64,000 nt of DNA from Sphingopyxis sp. CCNWLW2 (GCF_037095755.1 NZ_JBAWKJ010000003.1:62001-126000), one strand, 5' to 3'; positions 18,411 to 27,781 are shown, counted from the first letter of the stretch. Notes: generated by a model not told the origin, from the sequence alone. Program-made: numbers and translations.

Positions 18411-19001
18411 TCAGCCGGGTTTTTCTCGTCGGGCTTGCGCCGCGCGGAGCCGGCCGATGTCGGCCAGCCTGTCGACGTCGATGAGTTCGTCCGGCATCGG
18501 CGCGACCCGGATCGCTTGCCGGCGAAGCGCTTGCTTCAATGACGCCCGATGATCGCGGATCCAGCCGGCGGCCGCCGCCCAGGGAGGACCCGTCCATTCC
18601 GGGGAGACGGAGAGCGCCGGGCGGGCGGGCGTCATCGCGCGGGCAAGTGCTTGGAAATGGACGGCCGAGACGGCGGGCATGTCCGCGAGAGCCAAAAGCA
18701 CACCATCCGGCGATCGCTCGAGAGCCATATCGATCCCGGCCTGGAGCGATATTTCCTGCGAACCGTCGGCGCGCGGCGGGACGACGAGGCGATAGCCTTG
18801 GTTTGAAAGCAGCAAGGCGAGTGCGGGAGAGCTTTCTCCGACAACCGCGATATGGCAAAGAAAATCCATGCTCCGGAGGGTCTCTGCCGCTTTCACAATG
18901 AGGGGATGCCCCCCGAACTCGTAAAGCAGTTTGTCGCCCGCTTCGAAGCGCCTCGACTGGCCGGCGCACAGCAGAATGGCAGCCATTCGGGCGATGTCCA
19001 C
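18411..19001 (-). CDS. MocA/MobA-like molybdenum cofactor nucleotidyltransferase
   Basis: This 196-residue NTP-transferase has the N-terminal signature LLCAGQSRRFEAGDKLL, ADMPAV for metal binding and a C-terminal LIDVDRLAD. In molybdenum hydroxylase systems this family (MocA) attaches CMP to molybdopterin to make the cytosine dinucleotide form. The GTG at 19001 lies directly after the XdhC stop and is preceded by GGGGAGG at 5 bp, which decides the start. It forms an operon with the XdhC-like gene. It presumably serves the molybdenum hydroxylase at 0-4.4 kb. Confidence 0.83.
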   Translation of the reverse strand: MDIARMAAILLCAGQSRRFEAGDKLLYEFGGHPLIVKAAETLRSMDFLCHIAVVGESSPALALLLSNQGYRLVVPPRADGSQEISLQAGIDMALERSPDGVLLALADMPAVSAVHFQALARAMTPARPALSVSPEWTGPPWAAAAGWIRDHRASLKQALRRQAIRVAPMPDELIDVDRLADIGRLRAAQARREKPG

Positions 19002-19928
19002 CTAGCCCTCCCCGGCAATCTGAAAGATCTGAGCGAGCGCCGAGACCGCGAGCGAGCGCGGATCGCGCGCCGGTCCGAACAGCCCGATGGGACAGACCAG
19101 TCGATCGAGCGCTGCTTCGCTCACTCCGCGCGCTCGCAGCGTCTGGAGACGCTGGGCCTGTGCTGTCCGGCTGCCCATGGCGCCGACAAAAAAGGCGGGC
19201 GAGCGCAGGGCTTGTTCGATCAGCGGCGGCTCCCAGTCATGATCGTGAAAGAAAAAGGCTACGGCGGTGCGGGCATCGCAGGCGATGTCGAGAGGCGAAT
19301 CGGGACTCTTCAACAATATCCCGTTGCCCGCGTCGCCGAGCGCGTCGAGCACGCATCGGTCCGGCGACCCGATCGTAACATCGAGTCCGGCCGATCGCGC
19401 GAGCTTGGCAAGGCTCACCACTTCTCCGCCGCTGCCGAATGCCAGCAGTCGCACCGGGGGCTGAAGCAGCCGGCGGCATATCCGGCCGTCCCAGCTCGTC
19501 TCCTGGATCGGTTCGGCAATACGGATTCCGTGCTCCACGCTAAATTCGACGGAAACCGGACGACGCGCGCGCAAGCACGCGATCATTGCCGTCAAAGTAC
19601 CAAAATCCGGCCCCGGCAGAATCAGCAGCTCGAGCCCGCCGCCGCACGGCAGGCGAATATCGATCCATGGCGAGCCTTGGCCAAGCCGAAGGATCCGTGG
19701 CATGCGATCCGAAATGGCCTCGACCGCCTCGGTCGTTATCGAGGCATCGAAACAGCCGCCGCTGATCGAACCCGCACGCCGCCCGTCCTCGCCAATAGCC
19801 ATGATGGTTCCGACGGATCGCGAGGTGCGTCCCTTGCACGAGACGATCGTGATGAGGGCGCTGGCAAGACCAGATCCCAGCCAGTCGGCCAGACGTTCGA
19901 GTATGATTCCCGGCGGTGCGTCAAACAT
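19002..19928 (-). CDS. XdhC/CoxI-family molybdenum enzyme maturation factor
   Basis: This 308-residue protein has the XdhC N-terminal region (VSCKGRTSRSVGTIMAIGED, SISGGCFD) and a C-terminal Rossmann part (LLAFGSGGEVVSLAKLARSAG, then FVGAMGSRTAQAQR). XdhC proteins bind and protect the sulfurated molybdenum cofactor and insert it into xanthine dehydrogenase-type enzymes. Its stop is immediately followed by the MocA-like start. The pair is placed 13 kb from the only molybdenum hydroxylase in the window, which is its probable client. Confidence 0.88.
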   Translation of the reverse strand: MFDAPPGIILERLADWLGSGLASALITIVSCKGRTSRSVGTIMAIGEDGRRAGSISGGCFDASITTEAVEAISDRMPRILRLGQGSPWIDIRLPCGGGLELLILPGPDFGTLTAMIACLRARRPVSVEFSVEHGIRIAEPIQETSWDGRICRRLLQPPVRLLAFGSGGEVVSLAKLARSAGLDVTIGSPDRCVLDALGDAGNGILLKSPDSPLDIACDARTAVAFFFHDHDWEPPLIEQALRSPAFFVGAMGSRTAQAQRLQTLRARGVSEAALDRLVCPIGLFGPARDPRSLAVSALAQIFQIAGEG

Positions 19929-19951
19929 GACGGCGGCGGCGGGTCACGCGA

Positions 19952-21441
19952 TCAGTCGGGAACAGCGTCGAGGCTGGCGACGAGCAGATATTTCTTCTCC
20001 AAATATTCCTCGATTCCATCGTGAGATCCCTCGCGCGAATGACCGCTCTCCTTCACGCCGCCGAAGGGTGCCAGTTCGGTGGATATCGAGCCCGTATTGA
20101 TGCCTACCATGCCGCATTCGAGCGCATCGGAAACACGAAATATGCGATCGAGGCTGCGGGTGAACATATAAGCCGCGAGGCCGGAGGTGGTCGCGTTCGC
20201 CGCCGCGATGACGTCCCTTTCCGACTGGAATCGGAATATCGGGGCGATCGGGCCGAATGTCTCGTTTTGCGCGAGCATCATTGCATGCGTGGCCCCGGTG
20301 ACGATCGTCGGCTCGAAGAATGTACGACCGAGCCGATGGCGCCGACCGCCGGCGACGATGCGGCCGCCCTTGGCGATGGCGTCCGCCAGTTGTCCCTCCA
20401 CTTTTGTAACCGCTGCACAATTGATGAGCGGTCCCTGCGTCACGCCGGCTTCGGTTCCCGCTCCAACCGTCAGTGTCGCAACGCGCGCTGCGAGCCTTTC
20501 CACGAAATCGTCATGGATGCGGTCCTGGACATAGATGCGGTTCGCGCAGACGCAGGTCTGACCCGAGTTTCGAAACTTCGCGGTCATCACCCCGTCCACG
20601 GCGACATCGAGGTCGGCATCGTCGAAAACCAAGGCCGGCGCATTCCCTCCCAGCTCAAGCGCCAGTTTCTTCACGGTCGACGCGCATTGACGCATGAGGC
20701 GCTTTCCGACCTCGGTCGATCCCGTAAAGCTCAAAAGGCGTACCGCAGGGTGCGATGTCAGCACCTGCCCCCGATCGCCTCGGCATCGCCAGTGATGATG
20801 TTGAGCACACCTGGCGGGATTCCCGCCTGTTCGGCGAGGGCGCAGAGCGCAATCGCCGACAAGGGCGTCTCGGGAGCCGGCTTGACCACGACCGTACAAC
20901 CCGCGGCAAGCGCGGGCGCAACCTTGCGCGTGATCATCGCATGCGGGAAATTCCAGGGCGTGATCGCTGCGACCACGCCGACCGGCTGGCACGCGACCAT
21001 GATTCGGGCGTCGGCGCGGTGGCTCGGTAAAATCTCGCCGCGGACGCGCTTGGCCTCTTCGGCATAATATTCCACATAGGCGGCGCCATAGCGAATCTCG
21101 TCCTGGGCTTCGGCGAACGGCTTTCCCTGTTCTGCGGTCAGCAGGCGTGCAAGATCGTCGCTTGACGCGCTGATAAGGTCGAACCAGCGGCGCAGGATCT
21201 GCGATCGTTCCTTCGCGGGCCGTCTCGACCAAGATGGAAAGGCCGTCGCGGCGGCCTCGACCGCCGCGGTCGCCTCCGCAGTTCCAAGGCGGGGAACGCG
21301 GCCCACGATCGTGCCGGTGGCGGGATCCTCGACGGCATCGACGGGCTCGCCGACAAATTTTCCGTCGATATAGGCCTGCTCCTTGAGAAGGCGGGTGTCC
21401 GCAAGCTGCAGGCGGACATCGGATCGCGGTGCGTCGATCAT
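19952..21441 (-). pseudogene. NAD(P)-dependent aldehyde dehydrogenase (GabD-like), frameshifted
   Basis: Two overlapping frames together make one aldehyde dehydrogenase of about 495 residues. The first frame (21441 down to 20758) runs from MIDAPRSDV through PWNFPHAMITRKVAPALAAG to GVLNIITGDAEAIGG and then stops. The second frame continues with QVLTSHPAVRLLSFTGSTEVG, LELGGNAP and the catalytic cysteine motif SGQTCVCANR to 19952. The break lies at a run of five C (plus strand 20768-20772). Alignment to succinate-semialdehyde dehydrogenase suggests three would restore the frame. It may be a true mutation or a sequencing error. The gene starts 4 bp after the FMN reductase stop. Confidence 0.85.
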
Positions 21442-21444
21442 CGG

Positions 21445-22035
21445 CTAACCTGCCGGGGCCAGGCAAAAGCCCATGATCTGTAAGGCCTGGGTGCGAACCG
21501 CTGCAAGGATCGACGGGTCGGCGAGCGATCCGTCCTCGGCAAAGGGACGCTGTTCGACCGAATTGATCGCGACGCCCACCGGCGTCGGCCAGCCGCGCAT
21601 CGCATGAACCACGTCGCGAAGCGCGGATAGCGTCGTTCCGCATGCTGGCCAGCCGGCTGCGGTCACCACCAGTCCGACCGGCCGGCCATCGAAATAGACG
21701 CGGTCGTCGGCTCGTAGATCCTCGAGGAGGTCGATGGCGTTTTTGACGAGGCCTGAATATCCCCCGTGATAGCCAGGGCTGCCGATGACGATGCCGTCCG
21801 CGCCGCTGACCGCTTCCACCAATTCGCTCTGCGCGCTCGTGCGGCCGCTGCCGGCTTCCGGGTTGAAATGCGGAAGCGCGGCGAGCTGCGCACCGCTGAA
21901 CATTTGCGTGCGTGCGCCGAGCCGCTCGCATTCGAGGAGCACCGCGCGCACGAGGCGCTCGCTCGTCGACTGCGCCGAGAAGGTGCCTCCGATGCCGACG
22001 ATGGTGCGCGGCTGATCCGATAATGTCGATTGCAT
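21445..22035 (-). CDS. NADPH-dependent FMN reductase family protein
   Basis: This 196-residue flavodoxin-fold reductase begins TIVGIGGTFSAQSTSERLVR. It has GIVIGSPGYHGGYSGLVKNAIDLL, the conserved phosphate/FMN-binding segment of the MsuE/SsuE/ChrR group. AGGAG lies 6 bp before the ATG at 22035 (a second ATG at 22038 is possible). It probably supplies reduced FMN to a two-component flavin monooxygenase. The nearest candidate is the LLM oxidoreductase at 29.5 kb. It is followed after a few bases by the broken aldehyde dehydrogenase. Confidence 0.85.
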   Translation of the reverse strand: MQSTLSDQPRTIVGIGGTFSAQSTSERLVRAVLLECERLGARTQMFSGAQLAALPHFNPEAGSGRTSAQSELVEAVSGADGIVIGSPGYHGGYSGLVKNAIDLLEDLRADDRVYFDGRPVGLVVTAAGWPACGTTLSALRDVVHAMRGWPTPVGVAINSVEQRPFAEDGSLADPSILAAVRTQALQIMGFCLAPAG

Positions 22036-22110
22036 CATATTCTCCTGTCGGGGCTGGCCTGACCCGGGATGAGCGACGACCGTGACGCCCACCCTGTTCC
22101 CCGCGCGGCT

Positions 22111-22938
22111 TTAGTCCGCACCCGGGCCATGCGATTGATCGAAGGCCACCATGAGTCTTTCGTGCCGCGCCGCAATCTGGCCGCTGAATTCCGGGTGGGT
22201 GGCAATGTAGAAGCGCTTCGCCTCGACGGCGTCGATGACCATGGCCGCCACAAGCACCGGGTCCATTGCGTCAGGCGAGGCTGATCCCATGCGTGAGGCC
22301 TCCGGAGGACTGCTGACGTCAGCAAGCTGCAAGGCACCTCGCGAGGAACGCCATAGTTCCGAGCGGACCGGGCCGGGGCAGAGGACCGATACGCCGATGC
22401 CTGTCTCGCGCAATTCGAGCTCGAGAACTTCCGAAAGGGCGACGACCGCCGACTTGGTCGCGGCGTAGGCGGCGGCGCCCGGAAGAACCAGGCCGAGCCC
22501 CGCGATCGAGGCGGTATTGACGACATGTCCTGTCAGCCCCAGCCGGCGCAAATTCCTGACAACCGCCTGCGTGCCGAGAAGGACGCCCGTCAAATTGATC
22601 GCGACGACGCGCTGCCAGTAGTCGGTGGTCATGTCCTCGACCGTGACGCCGAGCGCGCTGACCCCGGCATTGTTGAACAGGAAGCGGACCGGCCCGAGCC
22701 TGTCTTCGATCCGACCAAGGGCCGATGACCATTGCCCCGCATCGCTCACGTCGAGCTCGACTTCGAGGGCCTCCAACCCACGCCCGGCGAGCGTCGCGCC
22801 CGCGCGGCGCAGCGCTTCGCGATCCCGGTCGGCGATAGCGATACGGGCTCCCGCCTCGGCGCAGGCAGCCGCGAGCGCCAATCCGATCGCGCCAGCACCC
22901 CCGGTTATGAGCGCCACACTGTCCTGCAATCGGGTCAC
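22111..22938 (-). CDS. Short-chain dehydrogenase/reductase
   Basis: This 275-residue SDR has TGGAGAIGLALAAACAEAG for cofactor binding, NNAGVSAL, the catalytic Ser in NTASIAGLG and YAATK. It begins with GTG at 22938, which overlaps the TGA of the upstream decarboxylase gene (GTGA), so the two are translationally coupled. The C-terminal extension (about residues 230-275) is longer than in FabG and resembles SDRs acting on larger substrates. The substrate is unknown. Confidence 0.88.
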   Translation of the reverse strand: MTRLQDSVALITGGAGAIGLALAAACAEAGARIAIADRDREALRRAGATLAGRGLEALEVELDVSDAGQWSSALGRIEDRLGPVRFLFNNAGVSALGVTVEDMTTDYWQRVVAINLTGVLLGTQAVVRNLRRLGLTGHVVNTASIAGLGLVLPGAAAYAATKSAVVALSEVLELELRETGIGVSVLCPGPVRSELWRSSRGALQLADVSSPPEASRMGSASPDAMDPVLVAAMVIDAVEAKRFYIATHPEFSGQIAARHERLMVAFDQSHGPGAD

Positions 22939-23354
22939 TCCGCTGCGCCTGTTTCCCGATCGAAGGCCTTTTGCTCTTCGAGGACAGCATTGGCCACTTT
23001 GAAGGCCTCAAGTCCGGCCGGGACGCCGCAATAGATCGTTGCCTGGAGAAGAATTTCCCGAATTTCATCGGCGGTAACGCCATTGTTGAGGGCGCCGAGT
23101 ACATGCAGTCGCAGCTCTGCCGCCCGGTTCAGGCCCGTCAGCATGGCAAGGTTTATCATGCTGCGCGTCCGCCGATCGAGGCCGGGGCGGGACCAGACAT
23201 AGCCCCAGCACCAGGTGGTCGTGACCTCCTGCATTGTCATCATGAAATCATTGGCCGAGGCGAGCGACTTGTCGACATAGTCGGCGCCCAGCACCTCCCG
23301 GCGCAGTGCCAGCCCCTGGTCGAACAGCTCGCCGACGCTCTTGTCCTTGTCCAT
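22935..23354 (-). CDS. Carboxymuconolactone decarboxylase family protein (PcaC-like)
   Basis: This 139-residue protein resembles gamma-carboxymuconolactone decarboxylase PcaC. The long match includes WSRPGLDRRTRSMINLAMLT, NNGVTADEIREILLQATIYC and GVPAGLEAF. The ATG at 23354 is preceded by GGGAGGAGGAAGAC; the frame opening further upstream is rejected. It is the first gene of a minus-strand operon with the SDR, FMN reductase and aldehyde dehydrogenase. A PcaD-like hydrolase lies divergently at 24.0 kb, which supports a ring-cleavage-product pathway, although the full protocatechuate set is absent here. Confidence 0.86.
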   Translation of the reverse strand: MDKDKSVGELFDQGLALRREVLGADYVDKSLASANDFMMTMQEVTTTWCWGYVWSRPGLDRRTRSMINLAMLTGLNRAAELRLHVLGALNNGVTADEIREILLQATIYCGVPAGLEAFKVANAVLEEQKAFDRETGAAE

Positions 23355-23622
23355 GTCTTCCTCCTCCCGCTGTGGCGCACCGGTGATGCGTCCCTTGTTG
23401 GTTCGGGAGGCTAGCCTTGCCCAGGGGGAGGCCGAAATGCAGGATTGCGCTATGGCCGGCATAAGCTGAGCTGGACTCGCCGGTACCGCGGCGCGCGACC
23501 GCTGGCGCACAGGGCCGGACTCGCCGGCATTCCCTATGACCCATATAAGCGATTCCGGCCTTTCAATCGCGATCGGTATCTTCGAAGTCGGCGCCAATCA
23601 CACAGCAGCCGGGAGATGACCG

Positions 23623-23934
23623 TTGATCCACGAATATCGAGTTTACAAAGCGATTCCGGGCAAGCTGGACGCGGTCCGGGACCGGTTCCTGCAGCACACG
23701 CTGCGCTTTTTTTCGCAGCACGGCATCGAGGTCACCGGCATCTTTCAGCCCGATGGCGTCGAACATGAGCTTCACTACATGACGCGCTTTGCTTCGCTCG
23801 CCGCCCGGGACGAGGCCTTTGCCGCATTCCAGGGCGACGCGGAATGGCAGAAAATCAAGCGTGAAAGCGAAATCGATGGTCCCCTGCTCGCCGAGCAGAC
23901 CGTCACGCTTCTCACTCCGGTTTCGCGCACCTAG
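23623..23934 (+). CDS. NIPSNAP-family small protein
   Basis: This is a 103-residue ferredoxin-like-fold protein of the NIPSNAP type. Typical features are the N-terminal IHEYRVYKAIPGKLDAVRDRF, a central HYMTRFASLAARDEAFAAF and DAEWQ. It starts with TTG at 23623, preceded by GGGAG at about 7 bp. Such proteins are common in catabolic clusters of sphingomonads and actinobacteria; their biochemical role is not established. It is the first gene of a plus-strand set with a PcaD-like hydrolase and is divergent from the PcaC-like operon. Confidence 0.82.
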   Translation: MIHEYRVYKAIPGKLDAVRDRFLQHTLRFFSQHGIEVTGIFQPDGVEHELHYMTRFASLAARDEAFAAFQGDAEWQKIKRESEIDGPLLAEQTVTLLTPVSRT

Positions 23935-23965
23935 CCCTCTCTTTGCACAGTAAGGCCAAGGCGCC

Positions 23966-24760
23966 ATGTTGATCGAACTCGAGCAGGCCACGCTGCAGGT
24001 CGTCGTCGAAGGTCCGGAGGATGCGCCGGTCATCACTTTCAGCAATTCCCTGATGACGGACATGCGCCTCTGGGCGCCGCAGGTCGGCGCCCTTGCGGGG
24101 CGATATCGCATCCTTCGATATGACCAGCGCGGTCACGGCCGGTCGACCTCGCATGATCCCGCCTATGATCTCGATGATCTTGCGGGCGACATCATCGGGA
24201 TATGGGATCGGCTTGGTATAGAGCGCAGTCATCTGGTCGGCCTCTCGATGGGCGGGATGACGGCCTTGGGCCTCGCACTCGACGCGCCCGAGCGCTTGCT
24301 GACATGCACATTGTGCAGCATGCGCGCGGACGCGCCGGATTCGTTCCGGAACAGCTGGGACGAGCGGATCGCGCTTGCTCGGGAAAAGGGCATGGCTGCA
24401 CTCGCCGGACCGACCGAAGAGCGATGGTTTCCGCAATCTTTTCACGACGGGGCGACACGCAGCCTTGTCCGGCAGATGGTGGCAGAGACGCCGCTCGCAG
24501 GCTTTCTCGGCGGCGTGGGCGCGATCCGCGGTCTCGATTATGCGGGCCGTGTCGGCGAGCTTCGCCTGCCCGTGCAATTTCTCGCGGGCGGGCGCGACGG
24601 TGTCTTGCCCGAGGCGATGGAGAGCCTTGCAGGACAGGTCCCGCAGAGCCTGTTCAAGCTCTTTCCGCATGCCGGACATCTTCTCAATCTCGAATGCCCT
24701 GAGGAGTTTGCTGGCGCCATTGCCGAAATGGTGGACCGGCACCATGGATTACTGACATAA
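23966..24760 (+). CDS. Alpha/beta hydrolase, 3-oxoadipate enol-lactonase-like (PcaD-like)
   Basis: This 264-residue alpha/beta hydrolase carries the nucleophile elbow GLSMGGM with Ser94. YDQRGHGRS follows the second strand, an Asp lies in GGRDGVL, and the catalytic His is in PHAGHLLN. Overall pattern and length match PcaD-type enol-lactonases. The neighbouring PcaC-like decarboxylase strengthens this reading, but ester hydrolases of other pathways have the same layout. It is separated from the NIPSNAP gene by about 30 bp. Confidence 0.82.
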   Translation: MLIELEQATLQVVVEGPEDAPVITFSNSLMTDMRLWAPQVGALAGRYRILRYDQRGHGRSTSHDPAYDLDDLAGDIIGIWDRLGIERSHLVGLSMGGMTALGLALDAPERLLTCTLCSMRADAPDSFRNSWDERIALAREKGMAALAGPTEERWFPQSFHDGATRSLVRQMVAETPLAGFLGGVGAIRGLDYAGRVGELRLPVQFLAGGRDGVLPEAMESLAGQVPQSLFKLFPHAGHLLNLECPEEFAGAIAEMVDRHHGLLT

Positions 24761-24795
24761 TGATCTGATCGAATGGGAGAGGAGACCGGTTTCGG

Positions 24796-25725
24796 TTGCG
24801 GCATTTGGAAATCAAGGCGCTCCTCTATTTCATGGCCGTCGTCGAGCAGGGCAGCTTTACCCGCGCGGCGAAGCAGCGCGGCGTCACGCAGCCGGCGCTC
24901 AGCTTTCATATCAGCGAACTCGAAGACGAGTTGGGCATGGCGCTCCTCGAGCGGACGCGCGAGGGGGCAAGGGCGACCGTTTACGGACAGATGCTCTACG
25001 ACGAGAGTCTGCCCATCGTTCGCAATCTGGTCGGCGCGGTCGAGCAGATCGCGACGGACGGCGACACCACCGCTGGGGGTGTCGTGCGGCTGGGCTTGCC
25101 GCCGGCGCTTTGTCAGCATCTGCTTCCGCCTATTCTCGATGACTTTTATCGCCAATATCCGCAGACCCTGCTCGAGGTTCGCGAGGGGTTCAGTTCCGCC
25201 CTGAGCAGCGATGTGGAGGCGGGAGTTCTCGACTTCGCGGTCGGCGGCTGGACGCCCGCCAACGCAGGACTGCGGCTCGAATTTGCCTATGAAGAGGATC
25301 TGCATCTCGTGAGCGGCGGTGAAGTCGCCGGCCTGTCGGGCACTGCCTGCCGGCTCGATGAAATTCCGGATCTGCACTTGGCTCGCGTCGCCCAATCGAA
25401 CCCCCTTGGCGCCCTGATCGCGTCCCATATAGCGCGAGGCGACATTCGCCCGGCGCGGACCATGGTCCTCGACGGCATCGCATCGGCCGGCGCCGTGCTG
25501 AAGAGTCACTGGGCCTCGATCATACCGACCAGCGCCTTGCGTGCGATCGGACCGCAAAATATTGCGTTCGTCCACCCGATCGAATTTCCCCGCATCAGCT
25601 ATCAGGTCTATGGAATAAGCAACAGCAAGGTTCCCCTTCGCCCGGCTGCCCAGCTGTTCAAGGACAAGCTGGTGGAAGGACTTGCCGCGGCTGGCATGGG
25701 CCGCCTGTCGGTTCGCGGACAATGA
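24796..25725 (+). CDS. LysR-family transcriptional regulator
   Basis: This is a 309-residue LysR-type activator. The N-terminal helix-turn-helix is FTRAAKQRGVTQPALSFHIS followed by ELEDELGMALLERT. The effector-binding domain occupies residues 90-300. It starts with TTG at 24796; GGAGAGGAG lies about 11 bp upstream, so the start is only moderately certain. Its stop overlaps the ATG of a second LysR gene, an unusual translationally coupled regulator pair. Targets probably include the divergent operons at 23 kb or 28 kb. Confidence 0.88.
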   Translation: MRHLEIKALLYFMAVVEQGSFTRAAKQRGVTQPALSFHISELEDELGMALLERTREGARATVYGQMLYDESLPIVRNLVGAVEQIATDGDTTAGGVVRLGLPPALCQHLLPPILDDFYRQYPQTLLEVREGFSSALSSDVEAGVLDFAVGGWTPANAGLRLEFAYEEDLHLVSGGEVAGLSGTACRLDEIPDLHLARVAQSNPLGALIASHIARGDIRPARTMVLDGIASAGAVLKSHWASIIPTSALRAIGPQNIAFVHPIEFPRISYQVYGISNSKVPLRPAAQLFKDKLVEGLAAAGMGRLSVRGQ

Positions 25726-26687
25726 GTTGGGTTTCCGATATCGAACCGCTCAGCGCGCGGAACATGCGTTATTTCGTTGCGCTGGTCGAAATTGGAAGCA
25801 TGCGCGGCGCGGCCGAACGTCTCAACCTCTCGCCCGTTGTGCTTCGTTCGCGCATGAAGGCGCTCGCGAAGGGGTTGGGCTTTGCGTTGCTCGAACGGTC
25901 GAAAACAGGCCTCCGCCTTACCTCGGCAGGCCAGCAGATCTACGAGCTTTGCCGCGAGAGCCTCGATGCCCTCGATGGGGTCGAACGCAAGCTCAAATCC
26001 AGTATCGCCCAAGGCATGGTGGCGGGACGGGTTCGGTTCGCGATCCATCCGGGCCTCGCCCGCACGATCATGCCGGCGATCCTTATCCCTTTGCTCGATG
26101 CGCACCCGGGCCTCGAGATTGTTGCATATGAGGTCGAGGGTGCCACGATGCTTTCCTGGCTCGAGGAAGGGGCGGTCGATATCGTGATCGGCGCGCCCGC
26201 CGTCCACCACTGGTGGCTCACCGAACTGGCCGGGATCGAGGAACATATCGTCCTGTGCAGCAAGAAACCGCTAGCTTTCGCGCCTGATGAAATGGCAAAG
26301 CTCGATCTTGCCGGGCTGGACCTCGACACGCACAATATGTCGGCTTCGCTCCCACCGCTTCCCGAAGGGTTGGCGCGCGATCCCGCCGCCTGCAGACCGC
26401 TCCTGAAAATGAACGGCCTGCTGGCCGCAATTGCCATCGTCCGCCGTACGGACTGGTGCAGTATCCTGCCGCTCACCGCGGTCATCGACGAGGTGGAGGC
26501 CGGCACCCTTTTTGCCTGTCCCGTCGCGGGTGGCATGCACCGGCTTATCGTGGCCCGTCACACCGAGCGGTCGCTTGGCGATGCTGCCGAGGCGCTGCTT
26601 GCGGTCCTTCCCCAGGCCCTTGAATCGCTGGCAACGCGTTCGGCGGCCCTCATCGCGCGTCTTCGGCATCCCGGCGGGCTCGACTGA
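25722..26687 (+). CDS. LysR-family transcriptional regulator (second of an overlapping pair)
   Basis: This is a 321-residue LysR-type protein. Its helix-turn-helix MRGAAERLNLSPVVLRSRMK is followed by LGFALLERSKTGLRLTSAGQ, and the effector domain follows. The HTH segment has VVLRSR where most LysR proteins have an AVSRQI-like run, so its DNA preference may differ from its partner. It overlaps the preceding LysR gene by 4 bp (ATGA), implying fixed stoichiometry. It is convergent with the RibB-like gene. Confidence 0.87.
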   Translation: MSWVSDIEPLSARNMRYFVALVEIGSMRGAAERLNLSPVVLRSRMKALAKGLGFALLERSKTGLRLTSAGQQIYELCRESLDALDGVERKLKSSIAQGMVAGRVRFAIHPGLARTIMPAILIPLLDAHPGLEIVAYEVEGATMLSWLEEGAVDIVIGAPAVHHWWLTELAGIEEHIVLCSKKPLAFAPDEMAKLDLAGLDLDTHNMSASLPPLPEGLARDPAACRPLLKMNGLLAAIAIVRRTDWCSILPLTAVIDEVEAGTLFACPVAGGMHRLIVARHTERSLGDAAEALLAVLPQALESLATRSAALIARLRHPGGLD

Positions 26688-26710
26688 CGCCATCGCGCGA
26701 CCGATAATGA

Positions 26711-27781
26711 TTAGGCGGTTTGCAGGAGCAGCGCGGACGACGATCCCGGTGCCGCGTCGCTGCGCTTCAGTTCGGCAAGTATCTGTTGAACGACGAAGGC
26801 GGCATCCTCGAGCGGCGCGGCGCAACCGGTCTTTTTCGGACCCGATCGGTCCGGCCGGCGGTTGTTCGGCGAGGCGAAGGCGATGACCGTCGGGCCGGCC
26901 TGACCCGCCTCGCGCATGATTTGGTGCAAGGTTGGAGAGCCTTTCGTCGCGCGACCGATCAGTTCGTCGAGCAGCGCGACATCGTGCCAGGCCACCGTCA
27001 TCGGCAAGCCGGATCCGGCAGACCCGAAACGAAGCGCAAGAAATTCCCGTCCGTCGATCGCCTGGAAGCGAACGAGCCGCCAGCCGCTGCCGGCACTTGA
27101 ATCGAACGTCTCCTCGGCGACGAAACGAAGCGCGGGGTCCGTCTCCGCCCGCCAGTCGGCTATGTCGCGGCATGCGATGACGTCGAGGTCATATGTGCGA
27201 GCGAGTTCGCGATAATCGGCTTCTTCAGCGAGCCCGCCTTCCTTGCCCAATATCTCGCAAAAGACACCCATGGGAGCAAGACCGGCGAGGCGAGCGAGAT
27301 CGACCGCGGCCTCGCAATCGGCGAGCCGCTCGAAAACACCGCCGGCGGCGGCGATGACCGGGAAGACATGACCGGGCGTGACGAGACTCGCGGAGCTGCT
27401 GTCCGGGTGGACTGCAACCGCGATCGTCCGCGCCCGATCATAGGCGGAAATACCCGTCGTCACTCCCGACCGCGCCTCGATCGAAACGCCGAAATCCGGC
27501 TGCCGGCCGTTATCGACGCTCCGTGGCTGGCGTAGAATTCCGAGTTCATTGGCACGCGTTTCAGTGAGGGCGAGGCAGACGAGGCCGCGCGCGTGTTTCG
27601 CCATGAAGTTCACCGTTTCACTGGTGACCCTGTTCGCCGCGACGAAAAGTGATGCTCGGCCGGCCCCGTTGACGAGGATCGACATTCGTCCCTTGCGGAT
27701 CCGCGCAATCATGTGCTCGCGCCGGTTTGCGTCGCCGCACGGGATCGGCATTGCGTGGCCTGTCATCACCTGGCTTGTCAT
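26711..27781 (-). CDS. RibB/RibBX-like protein lacking the DHBP-synthase acidic loop
   Basis: This protein of about 356 residues aligns along 3,4-dihydroxy-2-butanone-4-phosphate synthase. VNFMAKHARGLVCLALTETR, GVTTGISAYDRARTI, TPGHVFPVIAAAGGVFER and GVFCEILGKEGGLA are all family hallmarks. In place of the acidic DDEDRENEGD loop that holds the metal-binding acids it has the shorter NGAGRAS. The C-terminal half resembles a GTP cyclohydrolase II domain but has no Cys zinc ligands, as in RibBX proteins. Normal riboflavin synthesis is therefore unlikely. It is divergent from the serine hydrolase-LLM operon. ATG 27781 is the chosen start; ATG 27766 is possible. Confidence 0.8.
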   Translation of the reverse strand: MTSQVMTGHAMPIPCGDANRREHMIARIRKGRMSILVNGAGRASLFVAANRVTSETVNFMAKHARGLVCLALTETRANELGILRQPRSVDNGRQPDFGVSIEARSGVTTGISAYDRARTIAVAVHPDSSSASLVTPGHVFPVIAAAGGVFERLADCEAAVDLARLAGLAPMGVFCEILGKEGGLAEEADYRELARTYDLDVIACRDIADWRAETDPALRFVAEETFDSSAGSGWRLVRFQAIDGREFLALRFGSAGSGLPMTVAWHDVALLDELIGRATKGSPTLHQIMREAGQAGPTVIAFASPNNRRPDRSGPKKTGCAAPLEDAAFVVQQILAELKRSDAAPGSSSALLLQTA

